Below are positions 9,996-21,368 of a stretch of DNA of 64,000 nucleotides, piece by piece. The position numbers and the translations under genes are program-made. How positions within the stretch are numbered: the first letter of the stretch is position 1; every line of letters begins with the position of its first letter. The notes beneath the pieces were generated by a model. That model worked only from the letters and a program-made list of their open reading frames with translations, searched no databases and was not told the DNA's origin. The DNA comes from Nymphaea colorata (Eukaryota; Streptophyta; Magnoliopsida; Nymphaeales; Nymphaeaceae), in contig NC_045151.1 in assembly GCF_008831285.2 (NCBI RefSeq), positions 1,731,544-1,795,543 of the forward strand, in the 5' to 3' direction.

Positions 9996-12358
9996 TGATC
10001 TCTCATGACTCATGAAGGATCACCTTCCTATGTATCATCGACTTCAGCTACATATGCAAGAATCACTGGAAAATTGTGACCCACCTCTTCTACACATGCA
10101 AGGTGGCATGAACTACTTGGTGGTGGAAATTTATGCAATTACATTGGAAAGCGAGGAACAACATTGCTAAATGGGTGATGGAGTTGCTTGCACACAACAA
10201 AAATATACACGAGAGACTGAGATGCACGAGTCAATCACTTGATTCACGCACTTCACCCCAATGAGGTGCACGCATCGGGCTGGTGTGCTTTTGGTGTCCA
10301 AAGCATGTGCTTTAGGCACCTTTTTTTTTTTTTTTTTTTGCTGGGTGTCGGACACCTCGCTGCTTAGAGTCGATCAAGCTGGTTATGTGCACCCTCTGTG
10401 TGAGAGGCTGGAGACGATCAAACTGTTTAATTGCACACCTTTGTGCATGCCTAGAAGTGTGCAATGACTAAAATGTTTATGATAAAATTAAAAAAAAAAA
10501 AAAGAAATGTTTAGAAGAACAGAAAGGTATTATAAAATTCTTAACAGTTTACATGTATAAAATAATTTCTAAAATGCCCGACCTTCTTTTTTTTTTTTTT
10601 AAGTGCATATTTATTGCATACACAAAAGCTTGATTGATGCAACCACGACAGCTTTCGTGGTTGACAGAACGAGAGGGAGAAGAGGACTTGCAGGTTTGGC
10701 TTGCCACTGGACCCTGGACCCTATTTTGATGGAATCTAATGGTAGAAAAGACTGGTGGCTTTTGTGTTTAAAGATTTCAGGGAATGCATCTTGACCAAAG
10801 AGTAGCTTGGTGGGAAGAGATAACACTGACCTTTCAGGAGACTCAATTCTTTGTCAAACGTTGATGGCTGGTGATTTGGAGATGTTTGAAAGAATACACT
10901 AATATCAAAAAACAAACCATGGCTTGGTAGGTTCTGAGCCGCTTTGGAAGGTCGTTGTCCCCTTTCGAGATGGCAAATTGATTGTAGCAACTCATTCCAT
11001 AGAGTTCAAATCCTGAGTTCAAATCCTGACAACACCTTGCTCATGATATTTTTTTTCTATTACGCAAAATCTATAAATCTGGTTCATGCATTTTTGGTTT
11101 CCTCTTGCTTACTGGTTTCCCTATTAACTCGGTTTTTAGCTCTTTATTTTAAAGTGATTACCTATTTTTGTTGTAAGTGTTTGTTGTTGGAATAAAAGGT
11201 TAAGGGCCCTCTCCCCAGCAACAACTGATGTTGCGGGCAACAACTGTTGTTGCGGAGAGGGACAAGAGGAGGTTGAGACTTGAGAGAGAAAAGAAAAAAG
11301 AAAATGGGCGCTGAGGCTTGTAAGGGGTTATATACGATTTTTTTATAAGTAATTTGAAATCTGCCCCACCATTTTCCTTCTTTGTGCAAGAACAACTTTG
11401 TAATAAAAAGATGCCAATCCCGTCTCATTTTCTTAGGAAATAATTGCAAAAAGAGGTCCATAATTACTTTGTATTGAAAATGCGAAGTTTTATTGTCTTA
11501 CCAAATTCCTGAACTTCCAGGATTTGGTTGTGAAGCTTACGACTTTGTTTCGCTTTGCTTCGCGTCGCTTCATAAGCTTAGCGCTTCTATTCACTTCATC
11601 ATATTTAACAACATTAGCAGAGAAGTTCTTCTAAGAACCTAATGCATGAACTCAACTTCTAGCTTGCGTCTAGATTCAAGAGAGAGTGGGCAATCAAATC
11701 CTTCTCCATAGATATTTGGGGAATCTGGTCTTCTAGAAACAGCAACATGCATGGGAAAAAATTGGCAAGCATTCAATATGAACCCTATCAATTATAGAGT
11801 AGATGTCTAGATTGCTTAGCAGAAGCTGTTAGAAAGTTTTAAGATGATTGGAAGGAAATGCAAGATTAACTGGCCACGAAATGTTTTCTTGGCTCTGAGT
11901 TGACCCTTCTTAAAGTGGATGTATGCTTTTAATTGATTACAGGCAGCTCAATATTGGGTAAAATGGTTGCTTAGGTCATGGGCACGCCCCCCCAGTTTAA
12001 AATCATCGGAAAAAGCATAGAGAGTACTACATTTCATGTATTATTTTTTCTCCTAAAGTTATGGACGGACTGCTAGTATGGCAATCCACTGATCTCCTCA
12101 GTAAACGAAGATCGCTTTGAACGACAATGTGAAAGCTCTACTGAGTGAAGTGATTCCTTGTCTCAGTTCTGAGTTTTCCTCCTGGAAGCTCATAAGTGAA
12201 AAGTTTGGGTTCAGAGCTTCACATGAAGGCATTAAGCATGATCTAATTTGGTGGAGGCAAAAATGGAAGGTCAAGTTGTGGCTAAATTATGGAGAATGTC
12301 ATATCACATAGTCGTTAGGTGCATTTGTCATCTGATAAATTTAGAGAAGCACAATCTA
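9996..12358. other. Intergenic DNA with homopolymers and one hairpin
   Basis: No gene recognised. T runs occur at about 10321-10340 and 10587-10600. A phrase GTTCAAATCCTGA is repeated head-to-tail near 11006. A strong palindromic segment sits at 11207-11261 (listed separately). The last 240 bp before the gypsy element carry a 64-aa frame (12117-12311) that I cannot assign. Confidence 0.4.
11207..11261. repeat. Imperfect inverted repeat (hairpin)
   Basis: Outer arms CCCTCTCC / GGAGAGGG flank inner GCAACAAC / GTTGTTGC arms, and the inner part contains the exact palindrome GCAACAACTGTTGTTGC. The stem would be about 25 bp with small bulges. No role is known; it could be the relic of an inverted-repeat transposon end. 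Confidence 0.6.
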
Positions 12359-12779
12359 TGTCACGGGCCGACAACTCCGGACCGTGCGGCGCAGCAAACT
12401 CTCGCCAGTAAGCCGCAAGCCTTCGTCTCGTTCAAGTGAGCGCAGATCACTTGAACGCTTTCTCGAAAAACAAAGGACACAAATTTGCACAAAGAGTGTG
12501 GAAAGAAAACTCGCAATATATTTCACTTCAGAGAGAAGAGTACATCACGAGGGAAAGCAAGTAAGCTATTACACTTTACTTACAAGGATGGCTGAAGCCA
12601 CTTACAGAATTCCCGATGCCGACCATCCAAAACAAGGAATCCCAATATCACACTTAGGGAGCCGTTTTGGGAGGGTACTCCGACATAGGTGAACAAACTA
12701 GCTTACACCAAGACTCAACATAAGCGAAGCAAATACAACAAAAGCAAAGGACTGTACAGACTCTAGACGCAGGGGAACA
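12359..12779 (-). repeat. 3' LTR of the gypsy element
   Basis: On the minus strand it begins TGTTCCCCTGCG and ends CCCGTGACA (TG...CA). It is preceded on that strand by a purine-rich tract at about 12796-12780. Confidence 0.93.
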
Positions 12780-12796
12780 GGCTCCCCCCTTCAAAT
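12780..12796 (-). other. Polypurine tract of the gypsy element
   Basis: On the minus strand the sequence GAAGGGGGGAGCC abuts the 3' LTR and is the expected plus-strand DNA priming site. Confidence 0.8.
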
Positions 12797-15700
12797 CAAG
12801 CGCCGGCCTCGGCGCTAACAGCTTCATGGTAGGTTTGGACTTCTTCTGGATGGCTTCGCTTGAAGCGGAATACATACTCCCATGTTGGCTGATCATCATC
12901 TACCCACTTGACCAAGTATCGCTTCGGTTCACCAAGATAGTTCACTTTGTGTCGAAGGATTTGGTCCAACTGACGGTCACTGGCATGCCGGATAGAGGGA
13001 GCGCGCTGCAAAATCGGTTCTCTCCGGGTCTTCAGTATCGACATAGAAGGGCTTGAGGTTGCAGACATGAAACACTGAATGCACCTTGAAGTCTGGTGGC
13101 AGATCTAATTTGTATGTCAGCTTCCCAATTCTTTTGACCACAGTGAATGGCCCTTCATACTTTCTGATCAATGCTCAGTGTCGCCCACGGAAGATGCCCG
13201 AACGGTCTGGGTAAAGCTTGACAAGAACTTGGTCTCCCACTCGAAACTCGGTAGGTCTCCGATTCTTGTCAGCCCACTTCTTCATCTTCTTGGCGGCCTT
13301 GTGCAAGAACCCCTTAGCAATCTCCGTCTGTTCCTGCCAGTCTCTGACAAACTGGTAGGCGAAGCTGGGTCTTCCCTTCTCTTGGGCTGCAACTGGGTGA
13401 GGCATCAACGGCTGCTGCCCGGTGGCTACTTCGAAGGGGCTGTGACTTGAAGACTCGCTCTTCTGCAAGTTGTAACAGAATTGGGCCACATCGAGCAGCT
13501 TTACCCAGTTCTTCTGGTTGGCGCTCACAAAGTGACGTAGGTACTGTTCCAACAAAGCATTGATGCATTCGGTCTGGCCATCAGCCTGACGGTGGAAGCT
13601 TGTGGAAAACAGCAAGTCTGAGCCTAGCAACCGAAACACTTCACGCCAAAACTTGCCCGTGAAGCGAGCATCGCGATCACTCACAATACTCTTCGGCACA
13701 CCCAAATGCTTAACAATGTTCTTCACAAACATCTCCGCCGTCTTCTCCGCTGGACTCTCCTTTGTGGTTGGGATGAACGTGGCATACTTAGAAAACCTGT
13801 CCACAACAACAAAGATAGAGCTGTAGCCATCAACTCAGGGTAAACTCACAATGAAGTCCATGGAGATGCTTTCCCACGGACGTTCCGGAATAGGAAGAGG
13901 CTCGAGCAGGCCGGCAGGCTTATGATTAGTCCCTTTGTCCTGCTGGCAGATGAGGCAAGTCTTTACATATGTCTCCACATCATCACGCATCTGAGGCCAA
14001 TAGTAGCCGCGTTCAAGAAGGGCCAGAGTCCGCTCCTGGCCTGGATGGCCAACCCAAAGAGTATCATGGCACTCCTTTGTTAGCTCCCTTCGGAGATTGC
14101 CCCACTTCGGCACGAAAACTCGTCCGCCCTTGGTGAGGAGCAATCCATCTCGCAGCCAGAATCTCCGAGTGTTCCCCGCTTCAGCCAAGGCAACCAAGTG
14201 TTGGGCCGCTGAGTCTTGCCGCATCCCTTCACGAACCCGCTCGAGGAGCGCACCCTCCAACTGTGCTTCGGAGGTCCCCGCCCGAGAGGCTGCAAGTTCT
14301 GCCTTTCTACTCAACGCATCCGCTACCACGTTGGTCTTTCCAACCTTGTACTCCAGAGCGAAATCAAACTCTGCCAATAATTCCTGCCAACGAGCCTGCT
14401 TCGGAGTTAACTTCTTTTGAGTCTTGAAGTAACTCGTGGCCACATTGTCCGTCTTAACGACGAACTCTGCCCCCAGTAGGTAGTGCCTCCATATGCGCAA
14501 GCAATGCACAATGGCGGTCATCTCTCATTCATGCACCGTGTACCGCTTTTCAGGGTCCTTCAACTTCCGACTCTTATAGGCAATCGGATGACCGTCTTGC
14601 ATTAATACCCCACCAATGGCAAAGTCTGAGGCGTCTGTGTGTACTTCGAAGGGCTTGGAGTGATCTGGCAACCTGAGGACGAGCTCTTGTACAAGGGCAC
14701 GCTTCAGGCCTTCAAAGGCATCCTGGGCGGACTGAGTCCAAATCCAGAATCTATTCTTCTTAAGTAGGTCAGTGAGGGGTGCCGCTATCAATGAGTACCC
14801 CGTGATGAACCGCCGATAGTAGTTAGCTAACCCAAGAAAGGACCGCAATTCAGGCACATTTGAGGGCGGCTTCCATTCTTGAACAGCCTTCACTTTCTCC
14901 GGATCCATTCGCAGCTGGCCATTCCCTACAATGTGGCCGAGGAAACTGATCTCCCGCTGTCCAAAGAGACACTTCTCCTTCTTCACGAAGAGATCATTTT
15001 CTTTGAGTACTTGGAACACCGTCTTCAAGTGACTGACATGCTCCTCAAGGTCGCTGCTAAAGACCACAATGTCATCAAGGTAGACCACCACAAACTTGTC
15101 AAGGTAAGGGTAGAATATCTTGTTCATTAGAGTCGAGAAAGTTGCAGGGGCATTCGTCAACCCGAATGGCATGACTAGGAACTCGTATGCTCCATAGCGG
15201 GTGTCGCAAGTGGTCTTTGGTTCATCACCTTCCACAATCCTGACCTGCCAGTAGCCAGAACGAAGGTCCAACTTAGAGAAGATCATCGCCTTGCCCAACT
15301 GATCGAACAAGTCCGCAATGAGTGGCAATTGATACTTGTTCTTCACCGTCACCTTGTTCAAGGCGCGGTAATCCACACAGAGTCGCTTAGAGCCATCATA
15401 TTTTGTTTGGAACAATACAGGAGCCCCGAATGGTGCCTTAGAGGGGCGGATGATCCCTGACTCAAGCATGTCATCAAGCTGCCTTCGTAGCTCCTTCAAT
15501 TTGGCCGGTCCCATTCTGTAGGGGACCATAGCTGGTGGCTTGGCTCCGGGAACCAAGTCAATTTCATGATCAACTTCACGCCTCGGGGGTAGGCGCTTGG
15601 ACAGCTCGGGGGCATCACTCCCTCGAACTGCTTGAGGACTGAGGCTAGTCCTGGCGGAATGACTCTCGGCTGAGGGTCATCTTCTTCTAGACGCACGGCC

Positions 15701-16212
15701 ACGAGGAATGTTTGTTCCCCATGACGCACGCCCTTCTTTAGCTGCATGGCCGATAACATCGGCTGAGACTTGCTCCTGATGGAGTGGCAGTGCATTGTGT
15801 GGGACTGATCCGCACCCATCAACGTCAATGTGTTGGTTTTTGGCAACATCATTGCATTCTGGCCTCGAAGGAACACCATCCCCAAAATCACCTTGAAATC
15901 ATCCAGAGGTACTACGGAGAAGTTAGTGACTCCCATCTAGCCTTGAATCTGAACCGTTACACCCTTCGCTTCTCCGAGGATGGGCCTGGCTTCAGAGTTC
16001 ACCGTTTTAAGGGTCCTCTGCTGCGGCACAGGCTTCAATCCCACTCGCTCCGCCTCCTCTTTCGAGACAAAGTTATGTATAGCCCCGGAGTCTACCATCG
16101 CAACAGTAGACGTTCCATTCAGAGTGACGTCTAGGTACATCAGCTCCTTGTTCACCAAACTGCTAGACGCTGCGCGGCTTTGTACAGCATTGATCGTCTG
16201 AGCGGCACCCAT
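12796..16212 (-). pseudogene. Gypsy pol region (protease, RT, RNase H, integrase, chromodomain), broken
   Basis: Reading leftwards on the minus strand: an aspartic protease with VDSGAIHNF (16212-15937), reverse transcriptase with YLDDIVV and a [10 protein letters not shown] motif (15556-14525), RNase H with VHTDASD and ADALSR, then integrase with a zinc finger ending CLICQQD and a DRFSKY/SDRD core (14521-13175). A short domain with YLVKWVDDDQPTWE follows, a chromodomain, near 12950-12850. Breaks: stops at 15937 (TAG), 14525, 13835 and 13175 (all TGA); a 1-nt frameshift in the run of Gs at 15607-15611; and another frameshift near 13015 between integrase and chromodomain. The family normally encodes one uninterrupted polyprotein, so this copy is non-functional. 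Confidence 0.88.
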
Positions 16213-16263
16213 TCGTGTCTGCCCTTCATCGGTCTCGTCTTCAGTGGCCCTTGCGGCATTGGC

Positions 16264-17304
16264 CTACCCGGTAGGTCTCACCCTCTTCGGACAGACGAGC
16301 GCTTGGTGCTTGCCTCCGCAGACCCAGCAAGTGACTTCCCTTGGTGGCCCAGTGTAGTCCTTGCGAAAGAAGGTTTTTCTCTCGGTTGGCTTCTGGAACA
16401 CCGATTCATTTTTGTTGTGGTCTCGCCGGTCATCTCTCGTACCTCCGTGGTTGGACTTCTTCACAGCCTTGAAGGTATCAGTGTAGCTTTTGCGTTGGGT
16501 ATCTGCCAAGCGCTCGGCTGCCACATATGCTTGCTCCAAGGTCTCAGGGTTCGATCTCTCCACGTCGGTCTGGGCCCAAGATTGGAGCCCTATGATGAAC
16601 CAATGAAGTTTGTCTTTTTCTGGCATCATAGGCACATCCAACATGACCTTTTGATAAGTCCAGATGTAATCCCTCAAGGCGCCAGTTTGCTTTAGGTTTG
16701 CAACTAACCTATAAGCATGTCTTTCGGCATCGACGGGCATAAAGTACCCCTTCAATTGTTTGCGGAAGTCATCGAAGATAGTAATCGTGTAATCACCATT
16801 CTCAATGTCTAGCATTTTCCGCCTCCACTAAGCCACAGCATCCTCCTCTAACAACATTGCTGCGGCCTTGATCTTCAGATCTTCTTCTACGACGTTCTGC
16901 AGGTCTAGGTAGTAGTCCACTTGAAACAGAAAGTTGTCGATCGCCCTCGCATCCCGGCTACCACTGTACTTTGCCGGACGTTGAACGTCGACCCTACTGG
17001 TCCTCTCTTGGCTATTTGAAGCCCGAAGTCCAGCAACTTCGTCCTGTAGGATCTTCACAAAGTCGGAGAGCGATCAGTTCATGGCCACTGACTTGGCCAT
17101 TTGTTCCTGCATCAACTTCATCTCCTCCTTGAATCCCTCAAAGGTCTCGGCAGCAAAGCCGAGGGCTTCCTCATGGGTGGCCACATCTGCGACCAACCTA
17201 TTCACCGTCTCTTCCAGGTTTCCCTGGTCATGGGCCGGGCTCACCTCCTCTGGGCGGGCCGGCTCCTTGCCTTTGGCACCTCACAAATTGTATTGTGATG
17301 CCAT
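16264..17304 (-). pseudogene. Gypsy gag region, broken by stops
   Basis: The probable gag start ATG is at 17304 (GCCATGG context), a little inside the primer-binding site. The frame then meets stops at 17281 (TGA, codon 8), 17074 (TGA), 16828 (TAG) and 16264 (TAG), all in one reading frame. A capsid-like region (QRPAKYSGSRDARAIDNFL) is followed near 16310 by a zinc knuckle CWVCGGKHQALVCP with CX2CX3HX4C spacing, as in several plant chromoviruses. Confidence 0.8.
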
Positions 17305-17386
17305 GGCGTTCTCCTCAACAGCAGCAAGTCGGCGCGATGCTCTACACCGACTCTCCGATCGCTTCCCCAGTTTGAACAGAGCCTAG

Positions 17387-17398
17387 GCTCTGATACCA
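17387..17398 (-). other. Primer-binding site (initiator tRNA-Met type)
   Basis: On the minus strand TGGTATCAGAGC lies two bases inside the 5' LTR, complementary to the 3' end of plant initiator tRNA-Met. Confidence 0.85.
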
Positions 17399-17400
17399 GT

Positions 17401-17820
17401 TGTCACGGGCCGACAACTCCGAACCGTGCGGCGCGGCAAACTCTCGCCAGTAAGCCGCAAGCCTTCGCCTCGTTCAAGTGGGCGCAGATCACTTGAACGC
17501 TTTCTCGAAAACAAAGGACACAAATTTGCACAAAGAGTGTGGAAAGAAAACTCGCAATATATTTCACTTCAGAGAGAAGAGTACATCACGAGGGAAAGCA
17601 AGTAAGCTATTACACTTTACTTACAAGGATGGCCGAAGCCACTTACAGAATTCCCGATGCCGACCATCCAAAACAAGGAATCCCAACATCACACTTAGGG
17701 AGCCGTTTTGGGAGGGTACTCTGACATAGGTGAACAAACTAGCTTACACCAAAACTCAACATAAGCGAAGCAAATACAGTAAAAGCAAAGGACTGTACAG
17801 ACTCTAGACGTAGGGGAACA
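17401..17820 (-). repeat. 5' LTR of the gypsy element
   Basis: 420 bp, starting TGTTCCCCTACG on the minus strand and ending CCCGTGACA. It matches the copy at 12359-12779 apart from 11 transitions and one single-base indel. Confidence 0.93.
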
Positions 17821-18110
17821 ATTGAATGCTTCAATTTTAACATTCTACCCATGGGCATGGAATTGTTATAAAGAGTGGACACAGTCTCAGATACCATGCA
17901 AAGAAAACGCCAATTGAACAAGAAGCACAAGAGAGTGAATGAGAAAACAAGAGAGATTTTAACGTGGTTTAGCATTAGCTAAGCCCTCTCATTCTCATTG
18001 AGTTCCAAGAATGAGCATATCTACATTAGACGGCAAATCAAAAACTTTTTGATTTCTATGTATCTTAGCCAACAACACGCCCGCCATTATCGATCTTCTT
18101 GCCTTCTTGC
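17821..18110 (-). mobile_element. Possible copia LTR/leader remnant abutting the gypsy element
   Basis: At about 17885-17896 the minus strand reads CATGGTATCTGAG, close to a retrotransposon primer-binding site. To its right (upstream on the minus strand) lies the phrase TTTTAACGTGGTTTAGC, of a kind I associate with plant copia LTR regions. I could not find a second LTR or any pol sequence, so this is at most a fragment, possibly the older element into which the gypsy element inserted. Confidence 0.3.
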
Positions 18111-19584
18111 ATGATCCCAATCTTTATTTTTTAGAAAGAAAGCCTTCCTTTTCCTCATACAGGAACAGTTTCATCCTTTCAAGCCCCGAACACCCACTCT
18201 TTTAGGGGGGTTCGAACCTATAACCTGCTCAGCTAATGGCTACATGATACAGAGGCATAGAGATATGTCCTAGATTTCACACAAACAAACTCATGAATGA
18301 TAAATTGGTGAAGAAATCAAGCAAACAGAGAAAAGGTAACAGCAGAGGTAAAGTGCCTTTTTCTTGGCAAAAACTTTCGGCCTGGTTTTGAGCATCCTGG
18401 CCGCCTTGCCTCAGTAAAATAGACTATTAGAAAGATGCTCGAGTACGTCATTGACTTGCGTGCATTGATGTCTGCTTCTGTACGTGTACATGGGCGGATG
18501 AATTGGTCGTGCTGGAGGCATGCAGCTATGGTTGGTCTCAAGAAGCCTGCCCACTACGTACACGCGGAGCTGATCATCAGAAGACAGAGGTGAGGGAGAT
18601 GAGCTGCATCTGCCTTTGTACCTCTTCTTCTACTAAAAAGCATGGCGCACAGACACAGTTCACGAACCTCGTCGCAGTACTGGGGAACTGCACTACGGAA
18701 GGCGTGGTGGCAGGTCATGTGGACCATCTGCAGGTGCATGCTCAATTATGTACCGCTTATTACAGATGAGATCAGGTTCATGTTCAACTATTTGGTGGCA
18801 TTCAACATTAGTCGTCCTTTCCACTGCAGAAAGCACAGAGAGCTCCGACAATGGCTGCCTGCAATCTTTCCCTGGAGGCTACGAGCGAGACTGCATGGCT
18901 TCATCACATGCATGGCCGAGCAGGTTTCAGGCGCGTTTAAATTCAAGATGACTGATGGGAGATACAGAAGGAGGTCAACGAATATTACTGTCAGGCATAT
19001 ATGCAATCGCACAATGAAGACTACGGAGTGCAGAATTGTTTCTTTGGAGGTCGAAGAAAGAGTTGAGTCGCCTGCAGGAACAGAACATAAATTAACATGG
19101 TAATTGTAACTTAGAAAGGAAAACCACTGCAGTGCTCTCATATCTCATGTATAATATGTATAATATACTGTCAATTAGGCCCAAGGGTCTTTGCCTTTTA
19201 GCTGAAATTTGAAGCTAAGTTGGAAGTAATTAAGTTTGTAGTTTACACAGTGGATCGTTTAGCCAACTCATTTCTGTTGGTGTCAAAACATGCTTTAACA
19301 CTGAAGAAGCCAAGATGTATATAATTACTATATTTCTCAAGAACCTTTAATGTTCATCACTAAAGCGGTGACAAAGATTTTCTCCTTAGTGCTTTTGTTT
19401 TGGATTTTCTTCAATGGGAGTTGATTATATGGAACTAGCAGGTGTGGAGATGTTAGGATATATGGCTAGATCAGCTGTGGGATGTTCTGGAATAATATTT
19501 TCAGGCTACAGCCCTTTTCTGCAACATGCCAAGGCCATACTCAGGCCTGCAACTTGAATTCCTGCTTGGCGTGGTATTGTAGAT
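18111..19584. other. Intergenic DNA between the two LTR elements
   Basis: No gene recognised. Overlapping open frames on both strands at 18503-19141 are moderately GC-rich but show no domain or homology signal. The segment ends at the target site TAGAT of the copia element. Confidence 0.4.
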
Positions 19585-19976
19585 TGTTAAAAAAAAAAAA
19601 TTTCCTTATCTCATCTCCTCCTTATTTGCTGCTTATCTTAACGATAAGCATTTCATTTGAATGAACATGCCTAAAGAGAGCATTGGATGAACTCCAAAGT
19701 TGTGGGATAAGATGAGCCAAAGGTTGTTGAAATCGTGTACAAATTTTTTGTATATAAGTGTGAAAGATCAATCAACTTTGTGGGATAAGATGAGCCAAAG
19801 GTTGTTGAAATCGTGTACAAATTTTTTGTATATAAGTGTGAAAGATCAATCAAAAGAAATATACTATTCTCTTCCTCTCGTCTCTTCTCTTTCTCTCTAT
19901 TTCCCTTTTCTCTGCGCCCAACTCGTTTCTCTCTCCTTGATCATTCAGCGCTCGTCTCGTCTCTTTCTTTTTCACA
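19585..19976 (+). repeat. 5' LTR of the copia element, with internal 78-bp duplication
   Basis: It contains two adjacent 78-bp units (19701-19778 and 19779-19856), each with AAATTTTTTGTATATAAGTG, so its TATA-like element is doubled. The 3' LTR has one unit. A pyrimidine-rich stretch follows, then the terminal TTCACA. Confidence 0.92.
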
Positions 19977-19989
19977 TGGTATCAGAGTC
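19977..19989 (+). other. Primer-binding site of the copia element
   Basis: TGGTATCAGAGTC directly abuts the 5' LTR and matches the complement of the initiator tRNA-Met 3' end. Confidence 0.85.
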
Positions 19990-21368
19990 ACTCATCGTCG
20001 ATGTAAGGCAAGGCATGATGGGCTCATCGTGCTTCAGTTTGCTGGTTCAGTCTAGCTGCGCCGGACCTTCCAACACCAAGATCTTCTCTGCTGTCTTCAT
20101 TGTTCGACAGTAATGACTTGCACTAGCGTCTTCTGTTCTATTTTCTGTGATTGAAGAGTCCCGACCGTTTTCAGCCTAATCAAAGGTTTGAGGGATTTTC
20201 TGCGAGCAGCAATTCCTCCTCAGCACAACCGGTTGCTGCAAAGTCACCAGAAAATCTGAACGAGGCACAGCCTCGAAGCATCCCGATTTCGCACAACAAA
20301 TTGGGGCAAAAACCCTCTCTGGTGATACGTTAAACCATGCTCTTATTGTCTACTTCTGATTTGGTTTTCTCTTAATCCAATCTGCTCCCATTTGGAGATC
20401 GATTTGGGCGAGGAGGAAGAACTCTGTTCTTCAAGGAGCCCCCAGCGGCGGCCAAAGATCCTTCACGCGTTCTTGCTGGGGAGCTCATTTCGAGGCGAGC
20501 TGTTGGGTGTCCAATCCTGATGGTGTTCTCCTGAGCGATTTTGGTGATTTTTGGAGCTTCCCATGATTTTACACAATTCTGCCACCGGAGCACTATCCTG
20601 TTGTAGCTGGAACCAGACCTGAAGGGGATCCTTGCTCACGTCCCTTTCTGTAACACAAAATGGCTGAACTGATTGGAGAGGAGATGGAGCTGGTTGACAG
20701 TAGGAGCTGCTGCGCCTGTAGCAGATTTGGTAGCTGGTTGAAGAGGTGTTCACCGACACCAATCCGGCGATTGCTCTCCCTAATTCAACACAGAAATAGG
20801 GGTCCAATTGAAATTCGGTGAAGTGTAGAACCTTGCTGATTTCCCTCACTTCCTGTTTTTATAAAGATTATGATCTCGTGTTCTGTTATGAGCTGAGGTG
20901 CGACCAAGGAGAGGACTCAGTTGGAAGCTCGTGGCAGCGACTGTTCATGAGGGAGGAAGCTGTCCAGGTGTGCTGAATACCGAGGGATTTCCTTCCTCCT
21001 CGGTGGTGTGCAAACACGACTGCTTAAGTTTGTGACTCGGTGAAGGGTTGAGAGAACCTGTTGTCGAGCTAAATCTGTTTCATATCTGACGAAAGTGAAG
21101 AGAGTGCTGAAGGCCAGGCGTAAGCCTATTTCAGTTGCTGCAGGCCATGTGCAACCGAGGAGGAGTCGTTCCTCTCTTTGTTTCAAGTTTTTTTTTTTTG
21201 GCGCTTCTTTTTCTTCGCTTGGCAGCAACTCTTGCTCGACCAGGGATGTAATCAGAACTGATCGGTGTCACGCACCGTTGTAACTCGAGTGAGGGCACAC
21301 AAGGTGGTGGTTCAAACATGAATTTTCGGCCACCATAATTTGCAGCGACCATTCATAATCAAAGGCCG
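19990..21368 (+). other. Copia leader where gag should be; origin not recognised
   Basis: About 1.4 kb between the primer-binding site and the protease region. A copia gag (UBN2-type capsid plus zinc knuckle) is expected, but no such frame is visible on the plus strand. The segment is more GC-rich than its surroundings and holds several 70-130 aa minus-strand frames without recognisable motifs. It may be replaced or captured sequence, or a very decayed gag. Confidence 0.4.

Larger units (their letters stand above)
12359..17820 (-). mobile_element. Ty3/gypsy LTR retrotransposon with chromodomain (chromovirus), defective
   Basis: 5462-bp element in minus orientation with order LTR, PBS, gag, protease, reverse transcriptase, RNase H, integrase, chromodomain, PPT, LTR. 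That domain order is the Ty3/gypsy order, and the C-terminal chromodomain marks a chromovirus; integrase details suggest the Galadriel-like clade, tentatively. The left LTR is 421 bp and the right 420 bp. By my count they differ by 11 substitutions and one indel in an A run, so the insertion is fairly young. The five bases outside each end (ATCTA left, ATTGA right) do not match, so a normal target duplication is absent. Coding capacity is destroyed by eight stops and two frameshifts. Confidence 0.93.

Noticed and set aside
10990-11060. Possible SINE: repeated GTTCAAATCC followed by a T run
   Set aside because: No A box at the right distance and no flanking target duplication.
14879-17298. Several plus-strand frames inside the gypsy element
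   Set aside because: They lie opposite the gag-pol frame and have no motif; shadows of the minus-strand coding sequence.
18190-18245. tRNA- or SINE-like A-box and B-box (GGTTCGAAC) on the minus strand
   Set aside because: The two boxes are only about five bases apart and no cloverleaf can be drawn, so neither a tRNA nor an ordinary SINE head fits.
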